Of a DNA stretch of 64,000 nucleotides, positions 31,372 through 39,778 are shown in pieces. This DNA comes from Burkholderia sp. 8Y (GTDB taxonomy: Bacteria > Pseudomonadota > Gammaproteobacteria > Burkholderiales > Burkholderiaceae): positions 2,401,476-2,465,475 of the forward strand of contig NZ_LR733520.1 in the NCBI RefSeq assembly GCF_902506145.1, read 5' to 3'. Within the stretch, counting starts at the first letter, position 1. Every line of letters starts with the position of its first letter. Below the pieces are notes generated by a model. That model did not search any database, had not been told where the DNA came from, and worked only from the letters and a program-made list of their open reading frames with translations. The position numbers and the translations under genes were made by a program.

Positions 31372-33453
31372 TCAATGCATTGACTCCACTTCGACCAGGC
31401 AGTCGTAGAACGTCGCCGATCCCCCCAGATCGGTCAAAGCCTGGCTTGTGACTTGATTGGCGTTGCAGCCATCGGGGGACAACTTCTTCCACCAGATCGA
31501 CAAGCCGACGACGACGCCTTCGCGCGCCCGATCCGTGACGCGGGCACGCGCCTGCATCGACCCGCGATCGTTGAAAATGCGCACTTGCGCGCCGTCGGCG
31601 ATGCCGCGTGCGTCGGCGTCCGCCGGGTGAATGTCCAGATGTGGCTCCTGCTCGGTCGCTCGCAAGCTTTCGATGTTCACGAAGCTGCTGTTCAGGAAGT
31701 TGCGCGCGGGCGGCGAGATCATCGCGAGCGGATAGCGGGCGGCAAGCTCCGGCGCGGCTTCGGCCGACTCGTACGGCGGGAGGTAATCCGGCAGTGGGTC
31801 GAGGCCTTCGCGCTTCAGACGCTCGCTGTAGAACTCGCACTTTCCCGATGGCGTGCGAAAACCGCCATGCGCAAGCGGCGCGTCGGGCAGGTCGAGCTCG
31901 AGCCAGCGCGACGCCTTGAGGGCTTCCCATCCGCGGCCCTTGAGCGTCGGATCGTCCCAGCGGAAGGCTTTCGATGCGATTTGTTCGTCCGTTTCGAAAA
32001 GCGACGGTTCGGTGAGATTCATCGCGCGGGAGAGTCCGCGGAAGAAATCGGTGTTCGTGCGCGACTCACCCACCGGTGCAATGGCGGGCAGGTTCGCCAT
32101 GAGGTGCGTGTGTCCGTAGGACTTGTGTACGTCGAGGTGCTCGAGCTGCGTGGTCGCCGGAAAAATGAGATCGGCGTAATCGGCGGTGTCCGTCTGGAAG
32201 TGCTCCAGCACGATGGTGAACAAGTCTTCGCGCGCAAAGCCCGCCGCGACTTTCGCCGAATCCGGCGCGACGGCGACGGGGTTCGAGTTGTAGACGATCA
32301 ATGCTTCGATCTTGGGACCGAAGGCCGCGTCGCCCGGATGCAGCAACGCGTCGCCGATTGCGTTCATGTTGATGCTGCGCGGCAGCTTGTTCGGCCAGCC
32401 CGGCAGCAAGTCCGGGCGTTCCAGCGCCGCGTTGTCGACCGGCGCCCAGCCCGACGACGACAACAGCAGACCGCCCGACCGCTCGCGCCACGCGCCCGTC
32501 AGCGACGGCAGACAAGCGACGGCGCGCACCGCGTTGCCGCCACCGCGCACGCGCTGCATACCGTAGTTCAGGCGGATCGCGGCCTTCTTCGTCGAGCCGA
32601 AAGCGCGCGCCAAATCGACGACGGTCTGTTCCTCGATTCCGCAGATGGCTGCTGCCCGCGACGGCGGGTACTGCGCGGCACGCGCCGCGAGCTCATCGAA
32701 ACCAAACGTGTGATCGGCAATGTATTCGTGGTCTAGAAGATTCTCGCGGATCAGCACGTGCATCATGCCGAGCGCGAGTGCGGCATCGGTGCCCGGCCGC
32801 AGCGCGACATGTTGATGGCACTTTTCTGCGGTCAGCGATCGATACGGATCGATCGCGATCAGCTTCGCGCCGCGCCGCTTCGCTTCCTGCGCGCGGGTCC
32901 AGAAATGCAGGCTCGACGCGATCGGGTTCGCGCCCCAGATCAGGATCAGTTCGCTTTCCTCGAAGAACTCGACATGCATGCCGATGCCCGCGCCGTACGT
33001 GTAGCGCAGCCCAGCCGCCCCGGCTGCCGCGCAGATGGTGCGGTCCAGCCGCGACGCACCGAGCACATTGAAAAACCGCGCGGCGATGCTTTCCCCTTGG
33101 ACGAGGCCCATGGTGCCGGCGTAGCTGTACGGGAGGATCGCTTCGGGCGCACGGCGTGCGATCGGCTCGAGGCGCGCGGCGGCGATCCGTAGTGCTGCGT
33201 CCCAGCTGATCGGCTCAAAACGATTCGAGCATTTCGGCCCGACACGGATCAGCGGCGTTTGCAGGCGCTCCTTATGATGCGTTCGCTCGGCGTATCGCGA
33301 GACCTTCGTGCAAAGAACGCCTTGTGTCGGCGGGTGATCGGGGTCGCCGCTCACCTTGACTGCCCTGCCGTCTTTCACGGTGACGCGCATTGCGCAGGTG
33401 TCGGGGCAATCGTGCGGGCATACGGCTCGGGCGAACTCAGCGGGGGCGTTCAT
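31372..33453 (-). CDS. Molybdopterin oxidoreductase, 4Fe-4S containing
   Basis: This 693-residue member of the DMSO reductase superfamily has an N-terminal 4Fe-4S site (C12, C16, C20, C48; CPHDCPDTC then GVLCTK). Downstream are the Mo-bis-MGD domains, with ICAAAGAAG at the position near the metal ligand and a C-terminal molydopterin dinucleotide-binding domain (ARNFLNSSFVNIESLRA, then HPADADARGIADGAQV). No Tat signal is visible, so the enzyme is likely cytoplasmic. No partner subunits flank it. Substrate unknown; formate- or thiosulfate/nitrate-type activity cannot be chosen. Confidence 0.88.
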   Translation of the reverse strand: MNAPAEFARAVCPHDCPDTCAMRVTVKDGRAVKVSGDPDHPPTQGVLCTKVSRYAERTHHKERLQTPLIRVGPKCSNRFEPISWDAALRIAAARLEPIARRAPEAILPYSYAGTMGLVQGESIAARFFNVLGASRLDRTICAAAGAAGLRYTYGAGIGMHVEFFEESELILIWGANPIASSLHFWTRAQEAKRRGAKLIAIDPYRSLTAEKCHQHVALRPGTDAALALGMMHVLIRENLLDHEYIADHTFGFDELAARAAQYPPSRAAAICGIEEQTVVDLARAFGSTKKAAIRLNYGMQRVRGGGNAVRAVACLPSLTGAWRERSGGLLLSSSGWAPVDNAALERPDLLPGWPNKLPRSINMNAIGDALLHPGDAAFGPKIEALIVYNSNPVAVAPDSAKVAAGFAREDLFTIVLEHFQTDTADYADLIFPATTQLEHLDVHKSYGHTHLMANLPAIAPVGESRTNTDFFRGLSRAMNLTEPSLFETDEQIASKAFRWDDPTLKGRGWEALKASRWLELDLPDAPLAHGGFRTPSGKCEFYSERLKREGLDPLPDYLPPYESAEAAPELAARYPLAMISPPARNFLNSSFVNIESLRATEQEPHLDIHPADADARGIADGAQVRIFNDRGSMQARARVTDRAREGVVVGLSIWWKKLSPDGCNANQVTSQALTDLGGSATFYDCLVEVESMH

Positions 33454-33608
33454 CGGGTTGTCCGGTCAATCGGCAAGGGCGGCAGATGTCAGAATTCTAT
33501 TACGCCGACTATGCGACCGACCGTCAGATCCCTCAAATTGTGGCAACGTAGAATGAACGAGCGGCGCGCAGCACGGGTGGTCCGAATTCAAACCAGCGAG
33601 CAGTTCAA

Positions 33609-34799
33609 ATGAATCTGATACCGGAAATCGAAGCATCTCACGATGAAATCCAGGCCCTTCGACGAACAATCCATGCTCATCCCGAACTTCGCTATGAAGA
33701 GGTAGGGACCGCGAAGCTGGTGGCGGAAAATCTCGAACGTTGGGGCATTACGGTTCATCGAGGATTGGGCAAGACGGGCATCGTTGGTGTCTTGAAGCGC
33801 GGATCGGGCAGCCGCTCCATCGGACTTCGCGCAGACATGGACGCGCTGCCGATTCAGGAAACGAACAGCTTTGGTCACAAGTCGACCCACCCCGGACGGA
33901 TGCACGCGTGCGGTCACGACGGGCACACGGCCATGCTGCTCGGCGCCGCCAAATACTTGGCGCAGCACGGAAAATTTGACGGGACGGTCGTATTTATCTT
34001 CCAGCCGGCGGAAGAAGGCGGCGCAGGCGCGAAGGCCATGATCGACGACGGGCTTTTCACGCGCTTCCCGGTGGACGCCGTTTTCGGCATACACAACTGG
34101 CCAGGCTTTCCCGCCGGGCACTTCGGCGTGACGGAAGGGCCGATCATGGCGTCGAGCAACGAGTTTCGCATCACGATTCGCGGCGTTGGATCGCACGCCG
34201 CTTTGCCGCATAACGGGCGCGATCCCGTCTTCAGCGCGGTCCAAGTTGCAAATGCATTGCAGGGCATCATTACGCGCAACAAGAAGCCGCTCGATACGGC
34301 CGTGCTATCCATCACTCAGATTCATGCGGGAGATGCAGTGAACGTGGTTCCCGATCATGCGTGGCTAGGCGGGACGGTGCGTACGTTCACCGTTGAAACA
34401 CTTGATTTGATCGAGACGCGAATGCGCAAGATCGCTGAAGCGACTGCATCGGCTTACGACTGCGAAGCGGAGGTATATTTCCATCGAAACTATCCCCCGA
34501 CGATCAATGATCCGGCGCAGACGAAGTTTGCCGCGGAGGTAATGGCGGAAGTGGTCGGCGAGGAGAACGTCGATTGCTCGGTTGAACCGACGATGGGTGC
34601 CGAGGACTTCTCCTTCATGTTGCTAGAGAAACCTAGCTGCTATGCGTTCCTGGGTAATGGCGATGGCGCGCATCGCGACCATGGACACGGCGAAGGCCCG
34701 TGCATGCTGCACAACGCAAGCTACGACTTCAACGACACGCTGCTATCGGTTGGTTCTTCGTATTGGGTGCGGCTGGCCGAGCGGTTCTTAGCGCGTTGA
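33609..34799 (+). CDS. M20 family amidohydrolase (hippurate hydrolase-like)
   Basis: This 396-residue zinc peptidase/amidohydrolase matches the M20D group (HipO, AbgB, IAA-amino acid hydrolases). Metal-binding motifs are GLRADMDALPI, HACGHDGHTAMLLG and FIFQPAEEGGAGAK; the dimerisation domain starts after GPIMASSNEFRI. The C-terminal MGAEDFSFMLL and CMLHNASYDFND are typical. It probably cleaves an N-acyl amino acid; the exact substrate is unknown. It is a single gene, facing the rRNA locus, with a shared terminator. Confidence 0.9.
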   Translation: MNLIPEIEASHDEIQALRRTIHAHPELRYEEVGTAKLVAENLERWGITVHRGLGKTGIVGVLKRGSGSRSIGLRADMDALPIQETNSFGHKSTHPGRMHACGHDGHTAMLLGAAKYLAQHGKFDGTVVFIFQPAEEGGAGAKAMIDDGLFTRFPVDAVFGIHNWPGFPAGHFGVTEGPIMASSNEFRITIRGVGSHAALPHNGRDPVFSAVQVANALQGIITRNKKPLDTAVLSITQIHAGDAVNVVPDHAWLGGTVRTFTVETLDLIETRMRKIAEATASAYDCEAEVYFHRNYPPTINDPAQTKFAAEVMAEVVGEENVDCSVEPTMGAEDFSFMLLEKPSCYAFLGNGDGAHRDHGHGEGPCMLHNASYDFNDTLLSVGSSYWVRLAERFLAR

Positions 34800-34841
34800 T
34801 TTCCATGGGCGGAGCCGTTTAGCTTCTGGCACCCCCAACGC

Positions 34842-34872
34842 AAAAACCCCACCTTTGAGGGGTGGGGTTTTT
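34842..34872. terminator. Bidirectional terminator between amidohydrolase and 5S rRNA
   Basis: A perfect 12-bp stem (AAAAACCCCACC / GGTGGGGTTTTT) with a 7-base loop, flanked by A and T tracts on both sides. It can end both the plus-strand amidohydrolase and the minus-strand rRNA transcript. Confidence 0.9.
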
Positions 34873-34888
34873 GTTTTCGGCATGAGGA

Positions 34889-35004
34889 GCCTGACGATTA
34901 CCTACTTTCACACGGGCAATCCGCACTATCATCGGCGTGGAGTCGTTTCACGGTCCTGTTCGGGATGGGAAGGGGTGGGACCGACTCGCTATGGTCATCA
35001 GGCA
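34889..35004 (-). rRNA. rrf: 5S rRNA
   Basis: On the minus strand the sequence TGCCTGATGACCATAGCGAG begins a 116-base 5S rRNA, continues through CCCATCCCGAACAGGACCGTG and ends GTAGGTAATCGTCAGGC, whose 3' end pairs with the 5' end. It looks intact. It is normally preceded by 23S rRNA, but here the base just upstream belongs to the 16S 5' region. Confidence 0.93.
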
Positions 35005-35005
35005 T

Positions 35006-35212
35006 GTCCGAAGATCCCCCGCTTTCCTCCGTAGATCGTATGCGGTATTAATCCGGCTTTCGCCGGGCTATCCCCCACTACAGGACACGTTCCGATGTAT
35101 TACTCACCCGTTCGCCACTCGCCACCAGGGTTGCCCCCGTGCTGCCGTTCGACTTGCATGTGTAAGGCATGCCGCCAGCGTTCAATCTGAGCCAGGATCA
35201 AACTCTTCAGTT
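35006..35212 (-). rRNA. rrs: 16S rRNA 5' fragment, truncated
   Basis: On the minus strand the sequence starts AACTGAAGAGTTTGATCCTG, the mature 16S 5' end, and follows 16S through the V1 region (ACATGCAAGTCGAACGGCAG) to GGGGGATCTTCGGAC. After about 207 bases it stops and, one base later, 5S begins. The remaining ~1.3 kb of 16S, the tRNA spacer and 23S are absent. Either a real internal deletion or an assembly collapse. Confidence 0.92.
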
Positions 35213-35410
35213 CAATGCCTGTTACTGTTTTCGGTTCCGTTAGAAACCGGTCGCTCACTCAACGTACTGACGATGATTAATCCATCCTAAGACAGATAAA
35301 CCTTCCTCTGATACTTCGTGTGAGACTCTTGATTACTTTTGCTTTTGCCGCAGCGCCTAAGCACCGCAACCGCACTCGCCATCAAGCGCCCACACTTATC
35401 GGCTGTTAGT

Positions 35411-35422
35411 TTTTAAAGAGCA
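35411..35422 (-). promoter_or_regulatory. rRNA leader boxA antitermination site
   Basis: GCTCTTTAAAAA on the minus strand matches the rrn boxA consensus (TGCTCTTTAACA) and sits about 200 bases upstream of the 16S 5' end, the usual place for Nus-factor loading. The rest of the leader between here and 35213 shows no gene. Confidence 0.8.
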
Positions 35423-35511
35423 ATCCGCCAAGACTTCCTGCTTCGCCGCACCGAGCATCTCGCTCAGCACCGCTTCGTCTTGCGTCGCTGCATCAGCAGC
35501 AGAGAAACGAG

Positions 35512-35540
35512 ATTATGCACGTCGTTTCGGTCAGTGTCAA
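35512..35540 (-). promoter_or_regulatory. rRNA operon promoter
   Basis: Minus strand TTGACA (complement of 35535-35540) and CATAAT (35512-35517) with a 17-base spacer: a perfect -35 and a 5/6 -10. An A-rich stretch (TTCAAAAACTTG) just upstream could act as an UP element. The promoter, boxA and 16S start remain correctly ordered. Confidence 0.82.
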
Positions 35541-35628
35541 CAAGTTTTTGAACCACTTCTTCACTTGCCAACCGCGCTTGCAATATTTCTCACCACTCAC
35601 AAGCTCACTGCCAAACCGCCACTCCCGC

Positions 35629-35658
35629 TTCCTTCGCGTTCAATGAATCGCGAAGGAA
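35629..35658 (-). terminator. Perfect 10-bp hairpin after enoyl-CoA hydratase
   Basis: TTCCTTCGCG and CGCGAAGGAA flank a 10-base loop, 50 bases after the hydratase stop. There is no T tract on the minus strand, so its role as a terminator is uncertain. Confidence 0.4.
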
Positions 35659-35708
35659 CGGAATTCTAGTGAGCCGCACGATAATAAGCAAGGGTTCCGC
35701 GCAATAAA

Positions 35709-36485
35709 TTATCGATGCTTGAATACCGGCTTGCGCTTCTCGACGAAGGCGGACATTCCCTCCTTTTGATCCTCCGTCGCGAACAGCGAATGGAATAGAC
35801 GCCGCTCGAAGTGGACGCCTTCCGAAAGCGTCGTCTCATAGGCGCGGTTGACCGATTCCTTGGCCATCATGACCGCGGGCAACGAGAAGCCTGCAATGAT
35901 CGTCGCGGCCTCGACAGCTTCGTCCAGCAATCGATCCGCACCCACCACGCGCGACACCAGTCCTGCTCGTTCGGCTTCGGCGGCGTCCATCATGCGGGCT
36001 GTCAGACACAAGTCCATCGCCTTTGCCTTCGATACAGCGCGTGGCAGGCGCTGCGTGCCACCCGCCCCCGGGATCACGCCGAGTTTGATCTCGGGCTGAC
36101 CGAACTTCGCCGAGTCCGCCGCAATGACAATGTCGCACATCATGGCCAGCTCGCAGCCGCCGCCCAGCGCGAAGCCGGCCACCGCCGCGATGATCGGTTT
36201 CCGGATCGACCGGATGGTCTCCCAGTTTCGCGTGATGTAGTCGCCTTTGTAGACATCCATGTACGAATAGCCAGCCATCATGCCGATGTCCGCGCCCGCA
36301 GCAAAAGCCTTCTCGCTGCCGGTCAGCACGATCGCCCCGATGTTGTCGTCCGCGTCGAACGACTTCAGGGCCGCGCCGAGCTCCTCCATTAGCGCATCGT
36401 TCAGCGCGTTCAGCGCCTTCGGACGATGCAACGTGATCAGTCCAACCCGCCCGCGTGTCTCAACCAGCAGATTCTCGTAGCTCAT
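35709..36485 (-). CDS. Enoyl-CoA hydratase, PaaF-like
   Basis: This 258-residue crotonase-fold enzyme hydrates a trans-2-enoyl-CoA. Oxyanion-hole motifs are AFAAGADI near residue 64 and [13 protein letters not shown] near residue 108; catalytic glutamates are expected there and in [19 protein letters not shown]. Its place, divergent from paaN, suggests the PaaF step (2,3-dehydroadipyl-CoA hydration), but a generic beta-oxidation hydratase cannot be excluded. An operator-like palindrome lies in the shared intergenic region. Confidence 0.88.
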   Translation of the reverse strand: MSYENLLVETRGRVGLITLHRPKALNALNDALMEELGAALKSFDADDNIGAIVLTGSEKAFAAGADIGMMAGYSYMDVYKGDYITRNWETIRSIRKPIIAAVAGFALGGGCELAMMCDIVIAADSAKFGQPEIKLGVIPGAGGTQRLPRAVSKAKAMDLCLTARMMDAAEAERAGLVSRVVGADRLLDEAVEAATIIAGFSLPAVMMAKESVNRAYETTLSEGVHFERRLFHSLFATEDQKEGMSAFVEKRKPVFKHR

Positions 36486-36562
36486 GCACTCCTCCTAGCG
36501 ATCCTCAGGAAAGTCCCAATGAAAAGACCTCGTCCGCGTCATCTCGATAATGCTACCATCAC

Positions 36563-36580
36563 CAACCAACCGGTCGGTTA
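36563..36580. promoter_or_regulatory. TetR-type palindrome (candidate PaaR operator)
   Basis: CAACCAACCGGTCGGTTA is an 18-bp imperfect palindrome (7 of 9 pairs) built on ACCGACCGGT-type half sites, midway between the divergent hydratase and paaN. TetR-family regulators of acyl-CoA and phenylacetate genes bind sites of this kind. PaaR itself is not encoded nearby. Confidence 0.55.
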
Positions 36581-36622
36581 ATTAATCCGGCTGACCCGTC
36601 CTTCACTTCCGTTCTCGCGACC

Positions 36623-38332
36623 ATGACACATCCGCTATTCACGAAGCACAAAGCGATGCTCGACCAAGGGCTTTCCGCCATCGAAACCCGCGGCTACTGG
36701 AGTCCTTTCGCCGAGACGCCGAGTCCCAAAGTGTACGGGGAAACGGCCAACGCGGACGGCGAAGCGGCATTCAAGTCGCACCTCGGCAAGACGTTCGAGC
36801 TGGATCAACCGTCGACGGGCGAAACCGTTGGCAAGGAGCGATCGCCCTTCGGCGTCACGCTCGACGTCCGGTATCCGAAGGCCGACCCGGACGCGCTCAT
36901 CCACGCCGCCGCCGAAGCGCAAGCCGAATGGCGCGCCGCTGGTCCGCAGGCGTGGGTCGGCGTAAGCCTCGAGATCCTGTCGCGTCTGAACCGCGCGAGC
37001 TTCGAAATTGGCTATAGCGTGATGCACACCACCGGGCAGGCTTTCATGATGGCTTTCCAGGCGGGCGGCCCACACGCCCAGGACCGCGCGCTTGAGGCCG
37101 TGGTCTATGCGTGGGACCAGCTGCGCCGCATTCCTTCAGAAGCCCATTGGGAAAAGCCGCAGGGAAAGAATCCGCCGCTCGCCATGCAAAAGCGTTACAC
37201 CGTCGTCCCTCGCGGCACGGGCCTCGTACTCGGTTGCTGCACATTTCCGACCTGGAATGGATACCCCGGCCTGTTCGCGGATCTCGCCACCGGCAACGCC
37301 GTCATCGTCAAACCGCACCCCGGCGCCATTCTGCCGCTGGCTATCACGGTCCACATTGCCCGTGAGGTGCTATGCGATGCCGGCTTCGATCCGAACGTCG
37401 TCACACTGCTCGCCACCGAGCCGGACGACGGCCCGATCGTGCAGCAACTCGCGGTGCGCCCCGAGATCAAACTCATCGATTTCACCGGCAGCACGCAGAA
37501 CGGCGCCTGGCTCGAGCGCAACGCGCATCAGGCCCAGGTTTATACCGAGAAAGCGGGCGTCAATCAGATCGTCATCGATTCCGTCGACGACATGAAAGCC
37601 GCCGCGCGCAACATCGCGTTCTCGCTCGCGCTCTACTCCGGCCAGATGTGCACCGCGCCGCAGAACATCTACGTGCCACGCGACGGTATCCGTACAGCGG
37701 ACGGTCACTTGAGCTTCGACGACGTCGCGAAAACACTCGCCGGGGCCGTCGAGAAACTGACTTCCGATCCGGCGCGCGCCGTCGAGCTCACTGGCGCGAT
37801 TCAGAACGAAGGCGTCATCGCACGCATCGCCGAAGCGCGCGGAGCTGGCGACGTGTTGCTCGATAGCCGGACGCTCGCACATCCGCTGTTCCCGGACGCA
37901 CGGGTGCACACGCCCCTCGTCCTCAAGATGGACGCGCGCTCGGATCAACCCAAGTTCACGAAGGAATGGTTCGGCCCCATCTCGTTCGTGATCGCCACCG
38001 ATTCGACCGCGCAATCGCTCGATCTCGCCGGCTCGATCGCACAAGAGCACGGCGCGCTCACGTTGTCCGTCTACACCACCGACGATGCCATCATGCACGC
38101 GGCTCACGAGGCGGCCATTCGCGGCGGCGTCGCGCTGTCGATCAATCTGACGGGTGGCGTGTTCGTCAATCAGTCAGCCGCCTTCTCCGATTTCCACGGC
38201 ACCGGCGCAAACCCGGCCGCCAACGCCGCGCTCGCGGATGCCGCCTTCGTCGCCAACCGTTTCCGCGTTGTCCAGAGTCGAATCCATGTTGCCCCGAAAG
38301 CGGCATCGGCGGAAGCTGGCCAAACGGCATAG
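36623..38332 (+). CDS. paaN: Phenylacetic acid degradation protein PaaN (aldehyde dehydrogenase)
   Basis: This 569-residue aldehyde-dehydrogenase-fold protein oxidises the semialdehyde produced by ring opening of oxepin-CoA. VLGCCTFPTWNGYPGLF and FTGSTQNGAWLERNAHQAQV mark the NAD(P) region; GQMCTAPQNIYV contains the catalytic Cys. At 569 residues it lacks the C-terminal MaoC-like enoyl-CoA hydratase domain that bifunctional PaaZ (about 680 residues) uses to open the ring, so that step must come from another protein. First gene of the paaNGIK run. Confidence 0.9.
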   Translation: MTHPLFTKHKAMLDQGLSAIETRGYWSPFAETPSPKVYGETANADGEAAFKSHLGKTFELDQPSTGETVGKERSPFGVTLDVRYPKADPDALIHAAAEAQAEWRAAGPQAWVGVSLEILSRLNRASFEIGYSVMHTTGQAFMMAFQAGGPHAQDRALEAVVYAWDQLRRIPSEAHWEKPQGKNPPLAMQKRYTVVPRGTGLVLGCCTFPTWNGYPGLFADLATGNAVIVKPHPGAILPLAITVHIAREVLCDAGFDPNVVTLLATEPDDGPIVQQLAVRPEIKLIDFTGSTQNGAWLERNAHQAQVYTEKAGVNQIVIDSVDDMKAAARNIAFSLALYSGQMCTAPQNIYVPRDGIRTADGHLSFDDVAKTLAGAVEKLTSDPARAVELTGAIQNEGVIARIAEARGAGDVLLDSRTLAHPLFPDARVHTPLVLKMDARSDQPKFTKEWFGPISFVIATDSTAQSLDLAGSIAQEHGALTLSVYTTDDAIMHAAHEAAIRGGVALSINLTGGVFVNQSAAFSDFHGTGANPAANAALADAAFVANRFRVVQSRIHVAPKAASAEAGQTA

Positions 38333-38462
38333 GAAAAAAGCGACGACACACGAAACCGTGCAATTGGCTTATGCCATCTGGCCTAATGGAAAGCGGCGCG
38401 CCGCGCGTCTAGTATCGGCGGGTAACTACTCAACGCGGCCGGCCCGTGTGCAAGGAGATGCC

Positions 38463-39254
38463 ATGTCAGAGAAGTCTGTCCTGTACCACATTGATGGCGA
38501 CACCCGGGTCGCGACCATCACGCTGAATCGTCCGGACAAGCTAAACAGTTTCACGCGCGAGATGCACGGCCATCTCAGTCATGCGCTCACGGAAATCGAG
38601 GCAAGCAATGCGCGCGCGGTCATCCTCACGGGTGCCGGGCGCGGCTTCTGTGCGGGGCAAGACCTCGCTGATCTCGACTTCACGCCCGGATCGATGTCCG
38701 ACCTCGGCGAGTTGATCGACGCGCACTTCAATCCGCTCGTGCGGCGGCTTCAGGCGATGCCGCTGCCCGTCATCGCCGCCGTCAACGGAACAGCCGCAGG
38801 CGCGGGAGCGAACCTCGCGATGGCGTGCGATTTCGTCCTCGCGGCGCGCTCGGCGAGCTTCATTCAGGCGTTCGTGAAGATCGGCCTCGTTCCGGATTCG
38901 GGCGGGACGTGGCTGTTGCCGCGGCGCGTCGGCGAGGCGCGTGCACTCGGGCTGGCACTCACGGGCGAAAAGCTGAGCGCGGAGAAGGCAGAAGCATGGG
39001 GCATCGTGTGGCGCGTGGTCGAAGACAGCGAACTGCAGCAGGCAGCCGCGCAACTGGCGGCACAACTCGCGCAACAGCCGGCGCGCGCTGTCGCCGCGAT
39101 CAAACAACTGATACGTTCAAGCGCCGCCAAGACGCTGGACGTGCAACTCGACCTCGAACGCGACGTCCAGCGAGAACTCGGCGCATCCCCCGACTACATC
39201 GAGGGCGTCGCGGCATTCAAGGAGAAGCGCGGGCCGCGCTTTGAAGGTCTTTGA
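38463..39254 (+). CDS. paaG: 1,2-epoxyphenylacetyl-CoA isomerase PaaG
   Basis: This 263-residue crotonase-fold isomerase converts ring-1,2-epoxyphenylacetyl-CoA to oxepin-CoA. GRGFCAGQDLADLDF and GTAAGAGANLAMACD are the oxyanion-hole motifs; IGLVPDSGGTWLLPRRVG has the Asp of the PaaG/DCI isomerase type in place of the second hydratase Glu. ATG 38463 has a good AAGGAG 5 bases before it; the longer open frame upstream overlaps paaN. The end overlaps the ATG-less 5' region of paaI. Confidence 0.92.
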   Translation: MSEKSVLYHIDGDTRVATITLNRPDKLNSFTREMHGHLSHALTEIEASNARAVILTGAGRGFCAGQDLADLDFTPGSMSDLGELIDAHFNPLVRRLQAMPLPVIAAVNGTAAGAGANLAMACDFVLAARSASFIQAFVKIGLVPDSGGTWLLPRRVGEARALGLALTGEKLSAEKAEAWGIVWRVVEDSELQQAAAQLAAQLAQQPARAVAAIKQLIRSSAAKTLDVQLDLERDVQRELGASPDYIEGVAAFKEKRGPRFEGL

Positions 39255-39276
39255 CAATCCACTACCGGAGAACCGT

Positions 39277-39702
39277 GTGACGCCTCAACAACTCGCGGAA
39301 GCCACCGCCAAGTCCATGTACGAAGCAGACGCCTGCTCCCGCGCGCTCGGCATCGAGCTGGTGGAAGTGCGCCCGGGCTATGCGCGCCTGCAGATGAATG
39401 TCCGGCCCGACTTCCTCAACGGTCATGCGATCTGCCACGGCGGTCTGATATTCACGCTGGCGGATTCCGCGTTCGCTTTTGCGTGCAACTCGTACAACGT
39501 CAGCACGGTCGCGGCGGGCTGCTCAATTGAATTTCTGCGGCCCGTGCAGGGCGGCGACCGGCTGACAGCGGAGGCCGTCGAGCAGACGTTGAACGGGCGC
39601 GCCGGTATCTACGACATCCGCGTGACTAACCGCGACAGCGAAACAGTGGCGATGTTTCGCGGGAAGTCGGCGCAAATCAAGGGCACCGTCATTCCCGCCT
39701 GA
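39277..39702 (+). CDS. paaI: Hydroxyphenylacetyl-CoA thioesterase PaaI (hotdog fold)
   Basis: This 141-residue hotdog thioesterase hydrolyses phenylacetyl-CoA derivatives, probably as a rescue for stalled intermediates. GHAICHGGLIFTLADSAFAF carries the conserved HGG and Asp. I chose GTG 39277 (MTPQQLAEATAKSM), which has GGAG 6 bases upstream; a TTG at 39241 gives 12 more residues but no site before it. It is 22 bases after paaG. Confidence 0.88.
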   Translation: MTPQQLAEATAKSMYEADACSRALGIELVEVRPGYARLQMNVRPDFLNGHAICHGGLIFTLADSAFAFACNSYNVSTVAAGCSIEFLRPVQGGDRLTAEAVEQTLNGRAGIYDIRVTNRDSETVAMFRGKSAQIKGTVIPA

Positions 39703-39778
39703 CGGGATCGCTTCCCAAGCGGACACAGCACGACAGACCGACACACTGCGCCAGACAGCGAGCATGAAGGAGACACCG

